From NCBI GenBank assembly GCA_028820215.1, contig JAPPKD010000250.1:1-50553 (forward strand): 50,553 nucleotides of DNA, in the 5' to 3' direction. Every line of letters starts with the position of its first letter. Positions within the stretch are counted from its first letter, which is position 1. A model generated the notes under the pieces. The model was not told the origin of the DNA. It ran no database searches and saw nothing but the letters and a program-made list of their open reading frames with translations. This DNA comes from Spirochaetaceae bacterium. Its GTDB lineage: Bacteria; Spirochaetota; Spirochaetia; SZUA-6; Bin103. Shown here piece after piece: positions 1-7,985 of the stretch. Both the position numbers and the translations under genes were made by a program.

Positions 1-140
1 ATTTTTAGATGAGGCACGCTTTCGGCAGGGTTAGATTTCTGGTGAGGCAATGCGGAGTCTGACGGACATCCCGATTGACCGGTAAGATCCGCATGCCTCG
101 GACGATCACCACCGGTAGAACCACAAGAAGGATGCAACGG

Positions 141-737
141 ATGAAACGGACCAGGCGCAGACTCGCCACTACCAGCCTCATCGCAGGCGCGCTCCTCACC
201 CTCGGCGCGGTCGCCTACGCGGCCGACGAGCAGTCGACCGAGGAATCGACGGGTCCCGAGCCGGTCGTCGCTTGGCTCGGCGTCGAGCTCACCGACATCC
301 GCACCGGCGACACGTTTACGCTCGCGCAGTTCGCGGACAAGCCGATCCTGCTGGAGACCTTCGCGGTCTGGTGCCCGACCTGCACCAGCCAGCAGCGGCA
401 GCTCGCCGCCCTGCACGAAGAGGTCGGCGACGCGGTGATCTCCGTCACCATCAACACCGACCCCAACGAGACGCAGAGCCAGGTCGTCCGCCACCTGGAT
501 CGCCACGGCTTCGACTGGCTGTTCGCAGTCTCCCCCGTGGAGCTGTCGCGGTCGCTGCGCGACGAGTTCGGCGTGGCCGTGCTCAACCCGCCGTCGGCGC
601 CGGTGATCCTGATCTGCCCCGGACAGACCGAGCGAACGCTGCTGTCGAAGCGCGGCGTCAAGCGGCCGGACTTCCTGCAGGAACAGATCGCGGCCTGTCC
701 GGCAGTCGAGGGCGGGTCGGATGCCGGCTCCGCGTGA
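141..737 (+). CDS. Secreted TlpA/ResA-type thioredoxin-fold protein
   Basis: The 198-residue product has an Arg/Lys-rich start, a hydrophobic stretch and an AYA-A cleavage site near residue 27, so it is probably exported. The redox motif WCPTC lies at residues 77-81 in the usual early position of a thioredoxin fold, and the later segment SAPVILI fits the cis-proline strand. Proteins of this family reduce or oxidise disulfides outside the cytoplasm, often for cytochrome c maturation. The ATG at 141 is chosen because AGAAGG lies 9 nt upstream and it gives a clean signal peptide; TTG 75, ATG 93 and ATG 132 are in-frame alternatives. A CcdA-type membrane protein follows within 30 nt, so electrons would be delivered by that partner. 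The family call is firm; the substrate is unknown. Confidence 0.85.
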   Translation: MKRTRRRLATTSLIAGALLTLGAVAYAADEQSTEESTGPEPVVAWLGVELTDIRTGDTFTLAQFADKPILLETFAVWCPTCTSQQRQLAALHEEVGDAVISVTINTDPNETQSQVVRHLDRHGFDWLFAVSPVELSRSLRDEFGVAVLNPPSAPVILICPGQTERTLLSKRGVKRPDFLQEQIAACPAVEGGSDAGSA

Positions 738-766
738 GCGGCCGGTGACCGGGAGGTTCCGCCACG

Positions 767-1432
767 CTCGGTAACCTGGCCACCAGCTTTCTGCTGGGGC
801 TGGCCACACCGCTGACGGCGGCCTGCGTGCTGCCGCTCTACCCGGGGTTCATCGCCTTCCTGGCCGGCCAGCGGGAAGGCGCCCGCCGCGCGCCTCTGGT
901 CATGGGCCTGGCGGTGGTGGCCGGCGTCACCGCCGCCATGATCGGCATCGGACTGGTCTTCTCCACGCTGCTGGAGCTGTCGCTCACCGGCGTCACCGCG
1001 GTCGCTTCGCCGATCGCCTTCGCGGTGCTGGCGGTTATCGGCGTGCTCCTGATCTTCAACGTCGACTTCAGCCGCCTGCTGCCGGTGGTCCGCGCGCCCA
1101 CCGCCAGCAACCCGGTGCTTGCCGCGTTCGGCTACGGCGCCTTCTTCGGCTTCATCGTGCTGCCGTGCAACCCCGGCTTCATCGGCGCCTTCTTCTCCAA
1201 GCAGCTCGCCGTGTCGGTGGGCGAGTTCGGCGTCAACATGCTGAACTTCGTGATCTTCGCGATCGGCATCGGCACGCCGCTGCTGGTGCTGGCGCTCGCC
1301 TCGGGGGCGTTCAGCCAGACGATCGTCCGCTTCCTGGGACGCCACAAGGGCATCATCAACCGCGTCGCCGGCGCGGCCATGCTGGCGATCGCCGGCTACT
1401 ACCTGATCAGCGTGTTCGCGGTCTTCGGCTGA
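767..1432 (+). CDS. CcdA/DsbD-type transmembrane thiol-disulfide transporter
   Basis: This polytopic membrane protein of about 221 residues matches the CcdA family. One conserved cysteine sits in the first helix (AACVLPLYPGF) and the second in a later helix (LPCNPGF, near residue 134). CcdA moves reducing equivalents from cytoplasmic thioredoxin across the membrane to periplasmic thioredoxin-like proteins, which fits the TlpA-type gene just upstream. The start is a problem: the frame opens after a stop at 746, and the only conventional start is GTG 827, which would delete the first conserved helix and cysteine. A CTG at 767 lies 10 nt after GGAGG (752-756) and restores the family N-terminus, so I use it. 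A sequencing error upstream is an alternative explanation. Confidence 0.82.
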   Translation, partial: LGNLATSFLLGLATPLTAACVLPLYPGFIAFLAGQREGARRAPLVMGLAVVAGVTAAMIGIGLVFSTLLELSLTGVTAVASPIAFAVLAVIGVLLIFNVDFSRLLPVVRAPTASNPVLAAFGYGAFFGFIVLPCNPGFIGAFFSKQLAVSVGEFGVNMLNFVIFAIGIGTPLLVLALASGAFSQTIVRFLGRHKGIINRVAGAAMLAIAGYYLISVFAVFG

Positions 1433-1442
1433 CGCCCCGCCG

Positions 1443-2009
1443 TCAGCGCGGCGCGCGGGCGCTGACCGAGCTCATCACCGCGACGCCGCGCACGATGACC
1501 CCATTGCCGGTCACCGGCTCCCCGGTCACGCTGCGGTGCACCGACGCCTCCGCCATGATCGTGTTCACGTCCATCTGCACCGGCATGCCGGCCGGCACCC
1601 TGACGCTCACCTCGCTCATCATGGTGCGCAGCTCGACCACGACCGGGCGGTCACCCGGCCGCACCTCGGTAAAGTCCAGGCTGACCGACCCCATCAACGC
1701 GAACACCTCCACCGCATCGGCACGCAGCCAGTCGCCGCGCTGCTCGCGGGAGCTCATCACCGTCACGAGCTGCTGCTTCTCCTCCGGGACGGTCGGCGGC
1801 ACGGCGCTCCGGCCCAGATCGCTCACCAGCGCGGCCAGGTCGCTCGCCCGCTGCGCCTCGGCGGCCGCGGTGACGCGCCGCTCGTACTCGGCCAGCTCGA
1901 TCTCGCCGCGCGCGAAGCGATCCTTCAGCACGTCGATCACCGCCACCCGGCGCGCCTCCAAACCGCCTTCCTCCGGCGTTGCCAGCGGCATCTTCATCGA
2001 CCGATTCAT
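1443..2009 (-). CDS. DUF1707 plus LiaF-like C-terminal domain protein
   Basis: The 188-residue protein begins with a DUF1707/SHOCT-like helical module at about residues 20-65 (RFARGEIELAEYERRV). A low-complexity linker follows, then a beta-rich C-terminal half resembling the LiaF/DUF2154 cell-wall-response domain, with repeated strands such as ALMGSVSLDF and TIMAEASVH. This pairing is common in actinobacterial envelope-stress proteins. No transmembrane segment is visible, so the protein is probably cytoplasmic or peripheral. It converges on the ccdA-like gene with a 10-nt gap. In-frame ATGs at residues 4 and 6 are alternative starts. The domain call is good; the function is not known. Confidence 0.7.
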   Translation of the reverse strand: MNRSMKMPLATPEEGGLEARRVAVIDVLKDRFARGEIELAEYERRVTAAAEAQRASDLAALVSDLGRSAVPPTVPEEKQQLVTVMSSREQRGDWLRADAVEVFALMGSVSLDFTEVRPGDRPVVVELRTMMSEVSVRVPAGMPVQMDVNTIMAEASVHRSVTGEPVTGNGVIVRGVAVMSSVSARAPR

Positions 2010-2079
2010 ATCACGCCACGGCGCAGGCCGCGATCGCCCTTGCTGCCTCGGCGCACTGGGCAGCCGGGCGCGCTCCCTC

Positions 2080-2085
2080 TACCAT
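2080..2085 (+). promoter_or_regulatory. Candidate -10 element (TANNNT), short-leader or leaderless
   Basis: TACCAT lies 8 nt before ATG 2094; there is no Shine-Dalgarno sequence in the gap. Confidence 0.45.
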
Positions 2086-2093
2086 GCCGCCCC

Positions 2094-3116
2094 ATGACAC
2101 CCGAATCTCCCCTGCGGATCGGCCTGGTCGGCTGCGGCGGCATCGCCCGCCGGCACGCCCAGTCCCTGGTCGCCGCCGACGGCGCCGAGCTGGCCGCCGT
2201 GTGCGACGTCGACACCGCGATCATGGAACGCTTCATCGCCGAGCACATCCCGGACGCGCCGCGCCCGGCCCTGTTCACCGATCAGGAGGCGCTCTACGCC
2301 GAGTCCGGCCTGGACGGCGTCGTGATCGCCACGCCACACAGCCTGCACTGCGAGCACGCCTCGCGCGCGCTGGCCGCCGGCTGCCACGTGCTGGTGGAGA
2401 AGCCGATGGTCACCACCGTGGCAGACGCCTACGCGTTGCGCGACCGGGTGGAAGCGGCCGGCAAGCTGCTCCTGATCGGCTACAACACGCCCTGCACTCC
2501 GACCTTCCAGCGGCTGCGCTCCATCGTGCGCAGCGAGCGCCTGGGGAAGCTGGAGCTGGTCACCGGTTACCTGACGCAGCCGTGGCTGAAGCTCACCTCC
2601 AGCGGCCGACCCTGGAAGCGCGACCCGGTGCTGGCCGGCGGCGGGCAGGCCTACGACTCCGGCGCCCACCTGCTGAACAGCCTGATCTGGACGCTGGAGT
2701 CCAGTCCCACCGAGGTGTACGCCATGGTCGACTTCATGGACCAGCCGGTGGACATCAACTCCGCGCTGGTGGCCCGTTTCGAGAGCGGCGTGCTGGCCAC
2801 CATCGTCATCTCCGGCAACTGCCCTGCGTCCGCCTCCGGCATGGAGTTCATTTTCGCCGGCGGCCGCGTGGCGATCGACGGCTGGTCGGGGAGCTGGCTG
2901 CGCGCCTACGACGGCGACGGAGAGGTCGGCGATCTGAGCTGTACGGGCGAGGCGACGCCCACGGCGCTCAACTTCGTGGCGGCGATCCGCGGGACGGAGG
3001 AACCGGCCACCGGCCCCACCGACGGCGTGCGCCAGAGCGAGCTGATGGACGCGCTCTACGAATCGGCGCGCATCGGCCGCCCGGTCGCGCCGGCAGGGAG
3101 TGGCGGCGATGTCTGA
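2094..3116 (+). CDS. Gfo/Idh/MocA-family NAD(P)-dependent oxidoreductase
   Basis: The 340-residue protein has the N-terminal Rossmann signature GLVGCGGIA (residues 10-18), the family EKP motif (VEKPM, E102-K103-P104) and an alpha/beta C-terminal substrate domain (about residues 125-330). Members oxidise or reduce sugars, inositols and related polyols using NAD(P). The start ATG 2094 places the Rossmann strand at the usual distance; an ATG at 2083 is in another frame. The 3' end overlaps the M20 peptidase start by 8 nt, so the two are probably co-translated. The substrate cannot be inferred. The window encodes three other Gfo/Idh-type proteins, none adjacent to this one. Confidence 0.88.
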   Translation: MTPESPLRIGLVGCGGIARRHAQSLVAADGAELAAVCDVDTAIMERFIAEHIPDAPRPALFTDQEALYAESGLDGVVIATPHSLHCEHASRALAAGCHVLVEKPMVTTVADAYALRDRVEAAGKLLLIGYNTPCTPTFQRLRSIVRSERLGKLELVTGYLTQPWLKLTSSGRPWKRDPVLAGGGQAYDSGAHLLNSLIWTLESSPTEVYAMVDFMDQPVDINSALVARFESGVLATIVISGNCPASASGMEFIFAGGRVAIDGWSGSWLRAYDGDGEVGDLSCTGEATPTALNFVAAIRGTEEPATGPTDGVRQSELMDALYESARIGRPVAPAGSGGDV

Positions 3117-4239
3117 TTCCCTTGGGGCGGACCCCGTAGCCCTGACGAAGGATTTGGTCGCGGTAGACTCGGTCAGCCGCGTCTCCAGCGCGCCGGTATG
3201 CGACGTCGTCGAGCGCTTCATGGAGCGCCACGACTTCGAGATCGAGCGCCTGACCTATCGCGACGACGCCGGCGTGCGCAAGGACAGCGTGATCGGCAAG
3301 AAGGGAAGCGGCGCCGGCGGGCTGGCGTTCTACTCGCACGTGGACACCGTGCCTGGCGACGGCTGGTCGACCGACCCGCACGGCCCCGTGGTGCGCGACG
3401 ACCGGCTGATCGGCCTGGGAAGCTGCGACATGAAGGGACCGCTGGCGGCCACGCTGTGCGCGACAGCGGCGCTGCGGGACGAGCATCTCGAACGCGCGGT
3501 GTACGTGGCGGCCACGGCGGACGAGGAGATCTCCGGCCGCGGCGCACGGCAGATCGACCAGGACTCGGAGCTCTACAACGCCGAGCTGCCGCGCTGCGGG
3601 GTCATCGCCGAGCCGACCCGCATGGTGCCGGTATACGCCCACAAGGGCGGCGCGCGCGTGATCGTCACCGCGCACGGACGCGCCGCGCACACCTCCACCG
3701 GCCGCGGCGTGTCGGCCAACCTGCTGATGGCGCCCTTCCTGGCCGAGCTGCCGGGACTGGCGGAGACCTTCCGCACCGACGAGAGCTTCTGGAACCGCGA
3801 CTTCGACCCGCCCACCAACGGCTTCAACGTCGTCTACACCGACTTCGGCACCCGTCCCAACGTCAGCGCACCCAAGGCGGTCTGCACCGTGTCCTTCCGC
3901 CCGGCGCCCGGCGACCGCACGCAGGACGTGCTCGAGATGGTGTCGGAGCGCGCCCGCGCGCACGGCCTGGAGGTCGACGCCCACGCCGGCACGCCGTTCC
4001 AGGTCGACCCGGACTCGGAGGTCGTGCGCACCGCGCTGGCCGCCACCGGCGCCGAGCGCGCCAGGACCGTCCCGTACGGGACAGACGCGCACGCCTTCAA
4101 GGAGCGCGTGCAGCTCGTGGTGATGGGTCCCGGCGACATCGCCCAGGCCCACACCGACGGCGAATGGATCGAGCTGGCGCAGCTCCACCGCGCCGTCGAC
4201 GTCTACCGCCGCATGGTGCGGGAGGTCTGCCAGGCGTAA
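3109..4239 (+). CDS. M20-family metallopeptidase/deacylase
   Basis: The 376-residue protein carries the M20 dinuclear zinc ligands: H77 and D79 in SHVDT, D107 in GSCDMKG, catalytic E139 and ligand E140 in ATADEE, E168 in IAEPT, and a late His in the AHAF or QAHTDGEW region. The middle (about residues 180-290) is the lid domain with KGGARV and AAHTSTG. M20 enzymes hydrolyse amide bonds of peptides, N-acyl amino acids or succinyl-diaminopimelate; the exact substrate is unclear. ATG 3109 is preceded by GGGAG with an 8-nt spacer and is preferred to GTG 3100. It overlaps the upstream Gfo/Idh gene, which suggests both act on one catabolic substrate. Confidence 0.87.
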   Translation: MSDSLGADPVALTKDLVAVDSVSRVSSAPVCDVVERFMERHDFEIERLTYRDDAGVRKDSVIGKKGSGAGGLAFYSHVDTVPGDGWSTDPHGPVVRDDRLIGLGSCDMKGPLAATLCATAALRDEHLERAVYVAATADEEISGRGARQIDQDSELYNAELPRCGVIAEPTRMVPVYAHKGGARVIVTAHGRAAHTSTGRGVSANLLMAPFLAELPGLAETFRTDESFWNRDFDPPTNGFNVVYTDFGTRPNVSAPKAVCTVSFRPAPGDRTQDVLEMVSERARAHGLEVDAHAGTPFQVDPDSEVVRTALAATGAERARTVPYGTDAHAFKERVQLVVMGPGDIAQAHTDGEWIELAQLHRAVDVYRRMVREVCQA

Positions 4240-4248
4240 CGCGGAGCC

Positions 4249-4707
4249 ATGATCGATCTCTTCGCCGAGCTGCGCCTGATCGTCGGCGCGCTGGACGCGG
4301 ATGACATCGACTACGCGCTGTGCGGCGGCGTCGCGCTGGCCATCCACGGGATCCCGCGCGCCACCCTTGACGTCGATCTGCTGGTGCGTGTCGCGGAGGT
4401 GGATCGCGCGCGCCGCGCGCTCGATTCCCTGGGCTACCGATTGACCGGCGCGGACATGAACTTCGCCGGGGGAGCGGTGATCATCTCCCGCTTGGTGAAA
4501 CCGGACCCCGATTCGGAGGACGCGCTCATCGTCGACCTCCTGCACGCGACCCGTCCGCTGGAGCAGGTGTGGGACGGCAGGCAGCGGCTTCCCTGGGAGC
4601 ACGGCAGCATCTCCACGGTCTCGCGCGACGGGCTCATCGCCTTGAAACGCCTCCGAGGGAGCGGCCAGGATCAGGATGACATAAACAAGCTGAGGAGCGT
4701 GACGTGA
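4249..4707 (+). CDS. Nucleotidyltransferase of the AbiEii/DUF6036-like group
   Basis: The 152-residue protein shows a minimal nucleotidyltransferase core: CGGVALAIHGIPRAT followed by LDVDLLV, the G(G/S)..(D/E)x(D/E) arrangement seen in stand-alone NTases of toxin-antitoxin or abortive-infection type. Later acidic residues (ALIVDLLHA) could supply the third carboxylate. It begins 9 nt after the peptidase gene, with GCGGAG nearby. Its stop overlaps the GTG start of a 66-residue gene by 4 nt, a two-gene arrangement typical of an NTase and a small partner. The biochemical role (AMP or CMP transfer to protein or tRNA) is inferred from family only. Confidence 0.75.
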   Translation: MIDLFAELRLIVGALDADDIDYALCGGVALAIHGIPRATLDVDLLVRVAEVDRARRALDSLGYRLTGADMNFAGGAVIISRLVKPDPDSEDALIVDLLHATRPLEQVWDGRQRLPWEHGSISTVSRDGLIALKRLRGSGQDQDDINKLRSVT

Positions 4708-4904
4708 AGGCGGACGACGGAAACGAGGCGCCTGACCTCTCGTCGAGTGCGGTGACGGCGCGGCTCAAGCGCATGAGCCAACTCCGCGCGCTCTGCCTGT
4801 CGCTCGCCGAGGCCGGCAGGCGCGCCGGGCTGCATGAACGGTCGACCGCCGACCTCAATAGACGCCCGCCCAACTCCTCAGGTCAACCGCCCGCAGCCGA
4901 GTAG
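4704..4904 (+). CDS. Small partner protein of the nucleotidyltransferase
   Basis: The 66-residue polar protein is translationally coupled to the preceding NTase gene through a GTGA overlap (4704-4707). Its centre (SSSAVTARLKRMSQLRALCL) is predicted helical, and I associate this pattern with small proteins next to such NTases in GC-rich bacteria; that is memory of a pattern, not a search result. It has no signal peptide or membrane segment. Its last third (from about 4840) lies in a direct repeat whose second copy is 204 nt downstream, so the C-terminus may have been replaced by repeat sequence. An antitoxin or chaperone-like role is an inference. Confidence 0.55.
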   Translation: MKADDGNEAPDLSSSAVTARLKRMSQLRALCLSLAEAGRRAGLHERSTADLNRRPPNSSGQPPAAE

Positions 4905-4910
4905 CGGCAG
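4841..4910. repeat. Direct repeat copy A (partner at +204)
   Basis: Aligned without gaps at an offset of 204 nt, 4841-4910 matches 5045-5114 at about 49 of 70 positions by hand count, with the best block CTCCTCA..GTCAACC. Copy A covers the 3' end of the 66-residue gene; copy B covers the 3' end of the PLP enzyme gene on the other strand. Confidence 0.6.
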
Positions 4911-5081
4911 GCGCAGGTCTTCGATCATGTCCAGAAACAGCAGACTGCCGGCAGCAGCCTCCGCCGGCGTCTTGATGACCGGCGAGATCGTCGCGTGACA
5001 GCCGCGGCGTGCGACGGTGCCAAGCACGCCGCTCTCCACAGCAGGCCGGCGGCCGGCCTCAATGCGCGTCGGCGCAGCTCC
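4878..5081 (-). pseudogene. Open in-frame remnant beyond the PLP-enzyme stop codon
   Basis: On the minus strand, the frame of the PLP enzyme remains open for 67 codons after its TGA (5082-5084) and ends at a second TGA (4878-4880). Both stops are preceded by codons for G-R-L-T (LLGRGRLT and LLGCGRLT), and both are followed by similar sequence, so the two ends are homologous. The intervening peptide (for example SPVIKTPAEAAAGSLLFLDM) looks protein-like but matches nothing I recognise, and it has only GTG codons as possible internal starts. I read it as a decayed gene end left by a duplication, not as a functional gene. Confidence 0.4.
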
Positions 5082-5114
5082 TCACGTCAACCTGCCACGG
5101 CCCAAGAGCGGCCA
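5045..5114. repeat. Direct repeat copy B (partner at -204)
   Basis: This is the second copy of the 70-nt direct repeat described at 4841. It contains the last codons and stop of the minus-strand PLP enzyme gene and the sequence just beyond it. Confidence 0.6.
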
Positions 5115-6185
5115 GACCGCCTCCACGACGCCGTTTCGCGTCGCGTAGATGGTGTCGTGCAGGAAGACGGTGGTGTCCGAGTAGCCGGCGATGAACTCCA
5201 GGCGGTCGCCGACGCCGGGCTCCGCCGACGGCTCGGCCAGGGTCAGCGAGCCGTGCTCGGCGGAGAACTTCGCTTCCGTGACCGCGATGCCCTGCACCTG
5301 CGGCGTGGTGGGCTCCACGCTCATGGTCTTGCGGCCGGCGTCGCAGATGACCCGCTGCGGGGTCGGCCGGCTGGTGACCGTGGCGGCGATGCGCAGCGCG
5401 CAGTCGTGGTCGACACCGAACCGCTGGCGGTACATGGCGTCGCCGAGCACGCCGCCGCCGGCCTGGATCTCGGTCACGCCCGGCTGGCGGGCGGTGATCC
5501 AGTAGCTGCCGGTGCCTCCGCAGCTCACGATGTCGATGGGCATTCCCGCCGCGCGGCAGCGGTCGGCGCTGTCGGTCAGGAGGCCCACCGCCGCTTGAAT
5601 CGCCTTGCGCTTCGCCTCGATCGGCTCGATGCCGAGGGTGTGGCCCTCCCACGCCATCAGCCCGGCCAGCTTCACGCCCGGCGTATCGGCGGCGACGCGC
5701 GCCATGCGCACCGCCTCCTCCCCCGGGGCGACGCCGGCCCGGTCCATGCCGACGTTCAGCTCGACCACGACCCGCACCTCGCTGCCGGCGGCGGTGGCCG
5801 CCTCGCCTATCTGCCGTACGCCGATCTCGGAGTCGACGGCGACGACCACGTCGGCGCCCCCGCGGCACAGGTGCGCCAAGCGCCGAGTCTTGGCCGGTCC
5901 CACCACCTGGTTGGCGACCAGGATGTCCTTGACGCCGGCCGAGGCCATGACCTCCGCCTCGCCCAGCTTGGCGCAGGTCACGCCCAGCGCGCCGCGCGCG
6001 ATCAGCTTGTGCGCCAGGGCCGGGGTCTTCAGCCCCTTGGTATGCGGGCGCCAGCCGATTCCGGCGTCGTCGATCACGACGCCGGCGATGCGTTCGATGT
6101 TGCGGTCCAGCAGGTCCAGGTCGACGAGCAGGGCGGGCGTGTCGAGCTCGGCGACGGGCAGTCCGATCGGAGTGGTTGCGTTCAT
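5082..6185 (-). CDS. Fold-type III PLP enzyme, D-threonine aldolase/D-serine dehydratase-like
   Basis: The 367-residue protein has an alanine-racemase-type N-terminal TIM barrel with the Schiff-base lysine in RPHTKGLK (K50). It also has the phosphate-binding SCGGTGSY segment and a C-terminal beta domain that contains GYSDTTVFLHD, the region carrying metal ligands in D-threonine aldolase and eukaryotic-type D-serine dehydratase. These enzymes cleave or deaminate D-3-hydroxy amino acids using PLP and a divalent metal. A nitroreductase gene lies 13 nt upstream in the same direction, so the two are probably co-transcribed. The start is ATG 6185 with GAGG about 11 nt upstream. Which of the two reactions it carries out is not decided. 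Confidence 0.82.
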   Translation of the reverse strand: MNATTPIGLPVAELDTPALLVDLDLLDRNIERIAGVVIDDAGIGWRPHTKGLKTPALAHKLIARGALGVTCAKLGEAEVMASAGVKDILVANQVVGPAKTRRLAHLCRGGADVVVAVDSEIGVRQIGEAATAAGSEVRVVVELNVGMDRAGVAPGEEAVRMARVAADTPGVKLAGLMAWEGHTLGIEPIEAKRKAIQAAVGLLTDSADRCRAAGMPIDIVSCGGTGSYWITARQPGVTEIQAGGGVLGDAMYRQRFGVDHDCALRIAATVTSRPTPQRVICDAGRKTMSVEPTTPQVQGIAVTEAKFSAEHGSLTLAEPSAEPGVGDRLEFIAGYSDTTVFLHDTIYATRNGVVEAVWPLLGRGRLT

Positions 6186-6198
6186 GTTCAGATGGACC

Positions 6199-6768
6199 TC
6201 AGGACAGCCAGGTGGTGAGCTCGGCGGCGGGTTTGCGCGCCGAGGTCGGCACCCGTTCGGCGAAGCCTGCGTACAGCAGGCCGACCACCTGTTCCCGCTC
6301 GGGGTCGACGCCCAGCACCGACAGCGCCTCTTCGTCCGCGATCAGGCCGCTGGTGCTCCACTGCATGCCGATGCCGTCCTCCCACGCCGCCAGCATGATG
6401 TTCTGGATCGCGCAGCAGGTGGCGGCATAGTCCTCCCGGTCAAGGAAGGGATCGCCCGACACGGTGCAGGTCACGGCCATCACCGTCGGCTTGCTCATGA
6501 GCTTCTTGATCGCCTTGCGGCCGATCTCGCTCATCGCCTCCGGCGCGATGTCGACCGGCACGTCTTCCTGCTTGATGCGCGCATAGACGTCGCCGAGCCG
6601 GCGCTTGCACGCAGGTCCCACGACGATGAACCGCCACGGTTCGGTCAGCTTGTGATTGGGAGCCCAGACCGCCGCCTGCAGCGCGCGCTCGATCCGTTCG
6701 CGCGGCACGGCCGTCGGCTGAAAGTCGAAGATCGAGCGCCGTTCGGCGATAGTTTCCAGTACCGACAT
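6199..6768 (-). CDS. Nitroreductase-family flavoprotein (YdjA-like)
   Basis: The 189-residue protein starts with ERRSIFDF, the RRSxR/F-type FMN-phosphate motif, and then has APNHKLTEPWRFIVV, the second FMN-contact block. A cofactor-binding pattern continues at IQNIMLAAWEDGIG and the C-terminal VVGLLYAGF. The length and compactness fit the small single-domain YdjA group. Such enzymes reduce nitroaromatics, quinones or dehydro-compounds with NAD(P)H as FMN dimers; the natural substrate is unknown. It is the first gene of a pair with the PLP enzyme. TAGCAT (6783-6778 on the minus strand) lies 9 nt before the ATG. Confidence 0.85.
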   Translation of the reverse strand: MSVLETIAERRSIFDFQPTAVPRERIERALQAAVWAPNHKLTEPWRFIVVGPACKRRLGDVYARIKQEDVPVDIAPEAMSEIGRKAIKKLMSKPTVMAVTCTVSGDPFLDREDYAATCCAIQNIMLAAWEDGIGMQWSTSGLIADEEALSVLGVDPEREQVVGLLYAGFAERVPTSARKPAAELTTWLS

Positions 6769-6777
6769 GAGGCCGGG

Positions 6778-6783
6778 ATGCTA
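6778..6783 (-). promoter_or_regulatory. Candidate -10 element (TANNNT) for the nitroreductase gene
   Basis: TAGCAT on the minus strand, 9 nt before ATG 6768. Confidence 0.45.
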
Positions 6784-6841
6784 CCGGCGCGCTCCCCGGC
6801 GGTCAAATCGCAAGCGACGACTGCGGAGGCAGCGGCCTTGG

Positions 6842-7978
6842 CTACAGCGGGCGTTCGTAGATGCGGTAGGTCTTGTGCCTGCGTGCGCCCATGTTCTCCA
6901 GGGTGTTGCGCATGTTGACGTTGTCCTCCAGCACCCAGGAGAACTCGCCGCCCAGCAGGCCCCGGCCGACGCCGCGCACCCAGGTCTCGTAGTAGAAGAT
7001 CGCGTCCAGCCCCAGGTTGCGGAAGCGCGGCCGCACGCCGGTCGTGTACACGCGCAGCAGGTTGATGTGGCGCCGGTCACGCAGCAGCTTCAGGTAGCCG
7101 AACGGGAACAGGCGGCCGTTGAGGTTGCGGAACGCCTGGTTCCAGTCCGGCAGGGCCAGCGAGAAGCCGGCCGGCTCGCCATGCACGAATGCGAACAGCG
7201 CCAGCTCCGGATCGACCAGACGCTTCAGATCGCGGGCCATGCGGTCCAGCTCCGCCTCCGTCTTTGGGACGAATCCCCAGTTGCGGCCCGAGGCCTCGTT
7301 GTGGATCAGCTTGATCAGATCCATTTCGGCGCGAATGCGCCGCGGGTCCCCGCCGCGGACGCTCACCCCCTGGCGCTTGCGCACCGCGGCCGCCACGCGC
7401 GCGATCTTGGGCGGTATCTCCGATTCCGATGAGTGCATGTAGTAGGCGTACAGGTCCCGTGCCTTGCCCAGTCCCGCCCGTTCCAGCAGGCCGGGGTAGT
7501 ACGGCGGGTTGTAGGCCATCAGGAAGGCCGGCGGGCTGCCGAAGCCGTCCACGAGGATGCCAAGGGAGTCGCTGGTGGCCGGGTTGAACGGCCCGCGCAT
7601 GACGGTCATGCCGCGGACGCGCAGCCAGTCTCCCGCTGCCTGCAACAGCTCCGCGGCCACGTCCGCGTCGTCCATGCACTCGAAGAAGCCGAAGAATCCG
7701 GCTGCTTCGCCGTGATACTCGTTGTGGCGATCGTCGATGATCGCGGCGATGCGGCCGGCCATGCGGCGGTCCCGAATCGCCACGAACGGCTGGATGGACG
7801 CGTGCTCGAAGAACGGGTTGGCCGCCGGGCTCATGCGCCGCCGCTCGCGCCGGATCAGTGGCGGCACCCAATGCGGATCGTCCCGGTAGATCGTCCACGG
7901 GAACCTGACGAAGGCACGCATGTCGGCACGCCGCGCCGGGCGGACCGACAGGCCTTGCACCGCGCCTGCCTGGGTCAT
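6842..7978 (-). CDS. GNAT-like acetyltransferase-fold protein of unknown substrate
   Basis: The 378-residue protein belongs to a widespread conserved group with a GNAT-type fold. Its recognisable blocks are the N-terminal RPARRADMRAFVRFPW, DPHWVPPL, the mid-protein MRGPFNPATSDSLGILVDGF, and the C-terminal GVRPRFRNLGLDAIFYYE, which resembles the acyl-CoA pyrophosphate loop region. Members are usually annotated only as N-acetyltransferase or hypothetical. ATG 7978 is used; GTG 7981 is equivalent. TATACT stands 7 nt upstream. The 73-nt gap to the nitroreductase gene suggests an independent unit. The function is not predictable from sequence. Confidence 0.7.
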   Translation of the reverse strand: MTQAGAVQGLSVRPARRADMRAFVRFPWTIYRDDPHWVPPLIRRERRRMSPAANPFFEHASIQPFVAIRDRRMAGRIAAIIDDRHNEYHGEAAGFFGFFECMDDADVAAELLQAAGDWLRVRGMTVMRGPFNPATSDSLGILVDGFGSPPAFLMAYNPPYYPGLLERAGLGKARDLYAYYMHSSESEIPPKIARVAAAVRKRQGVSVRGGDPRRIRAEMDLIKLIHNEASGRNWGFVPKTEAELDRMARDLKRLVDPELALFAFVHGEPAGFSLALPDWNQAFRNLNGRLFPFGYLKLLRDRRHINLLRVYTTGVRPRFRNLGLDAIFYYETWVRGVGRGLLGGEFSWVLEDNVNMRNTLENMGARRHKTYRIYERPL

Positions 7979-7985
7979 CACTGGG

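Noticed and set aside
1..140. Gene or RNA at the left edge
   Set aside because: No coding pattern is visible; it is taken as the upstream region of the thioredoxin gene.
215..1345. Long antisense open frame of 376 codons over the thioredoxin and CcdA genes
   Set aside because: Arg/Gly/Gln/His-rich translation without any domain; a by-product of high GC in the real genes on the other strand.
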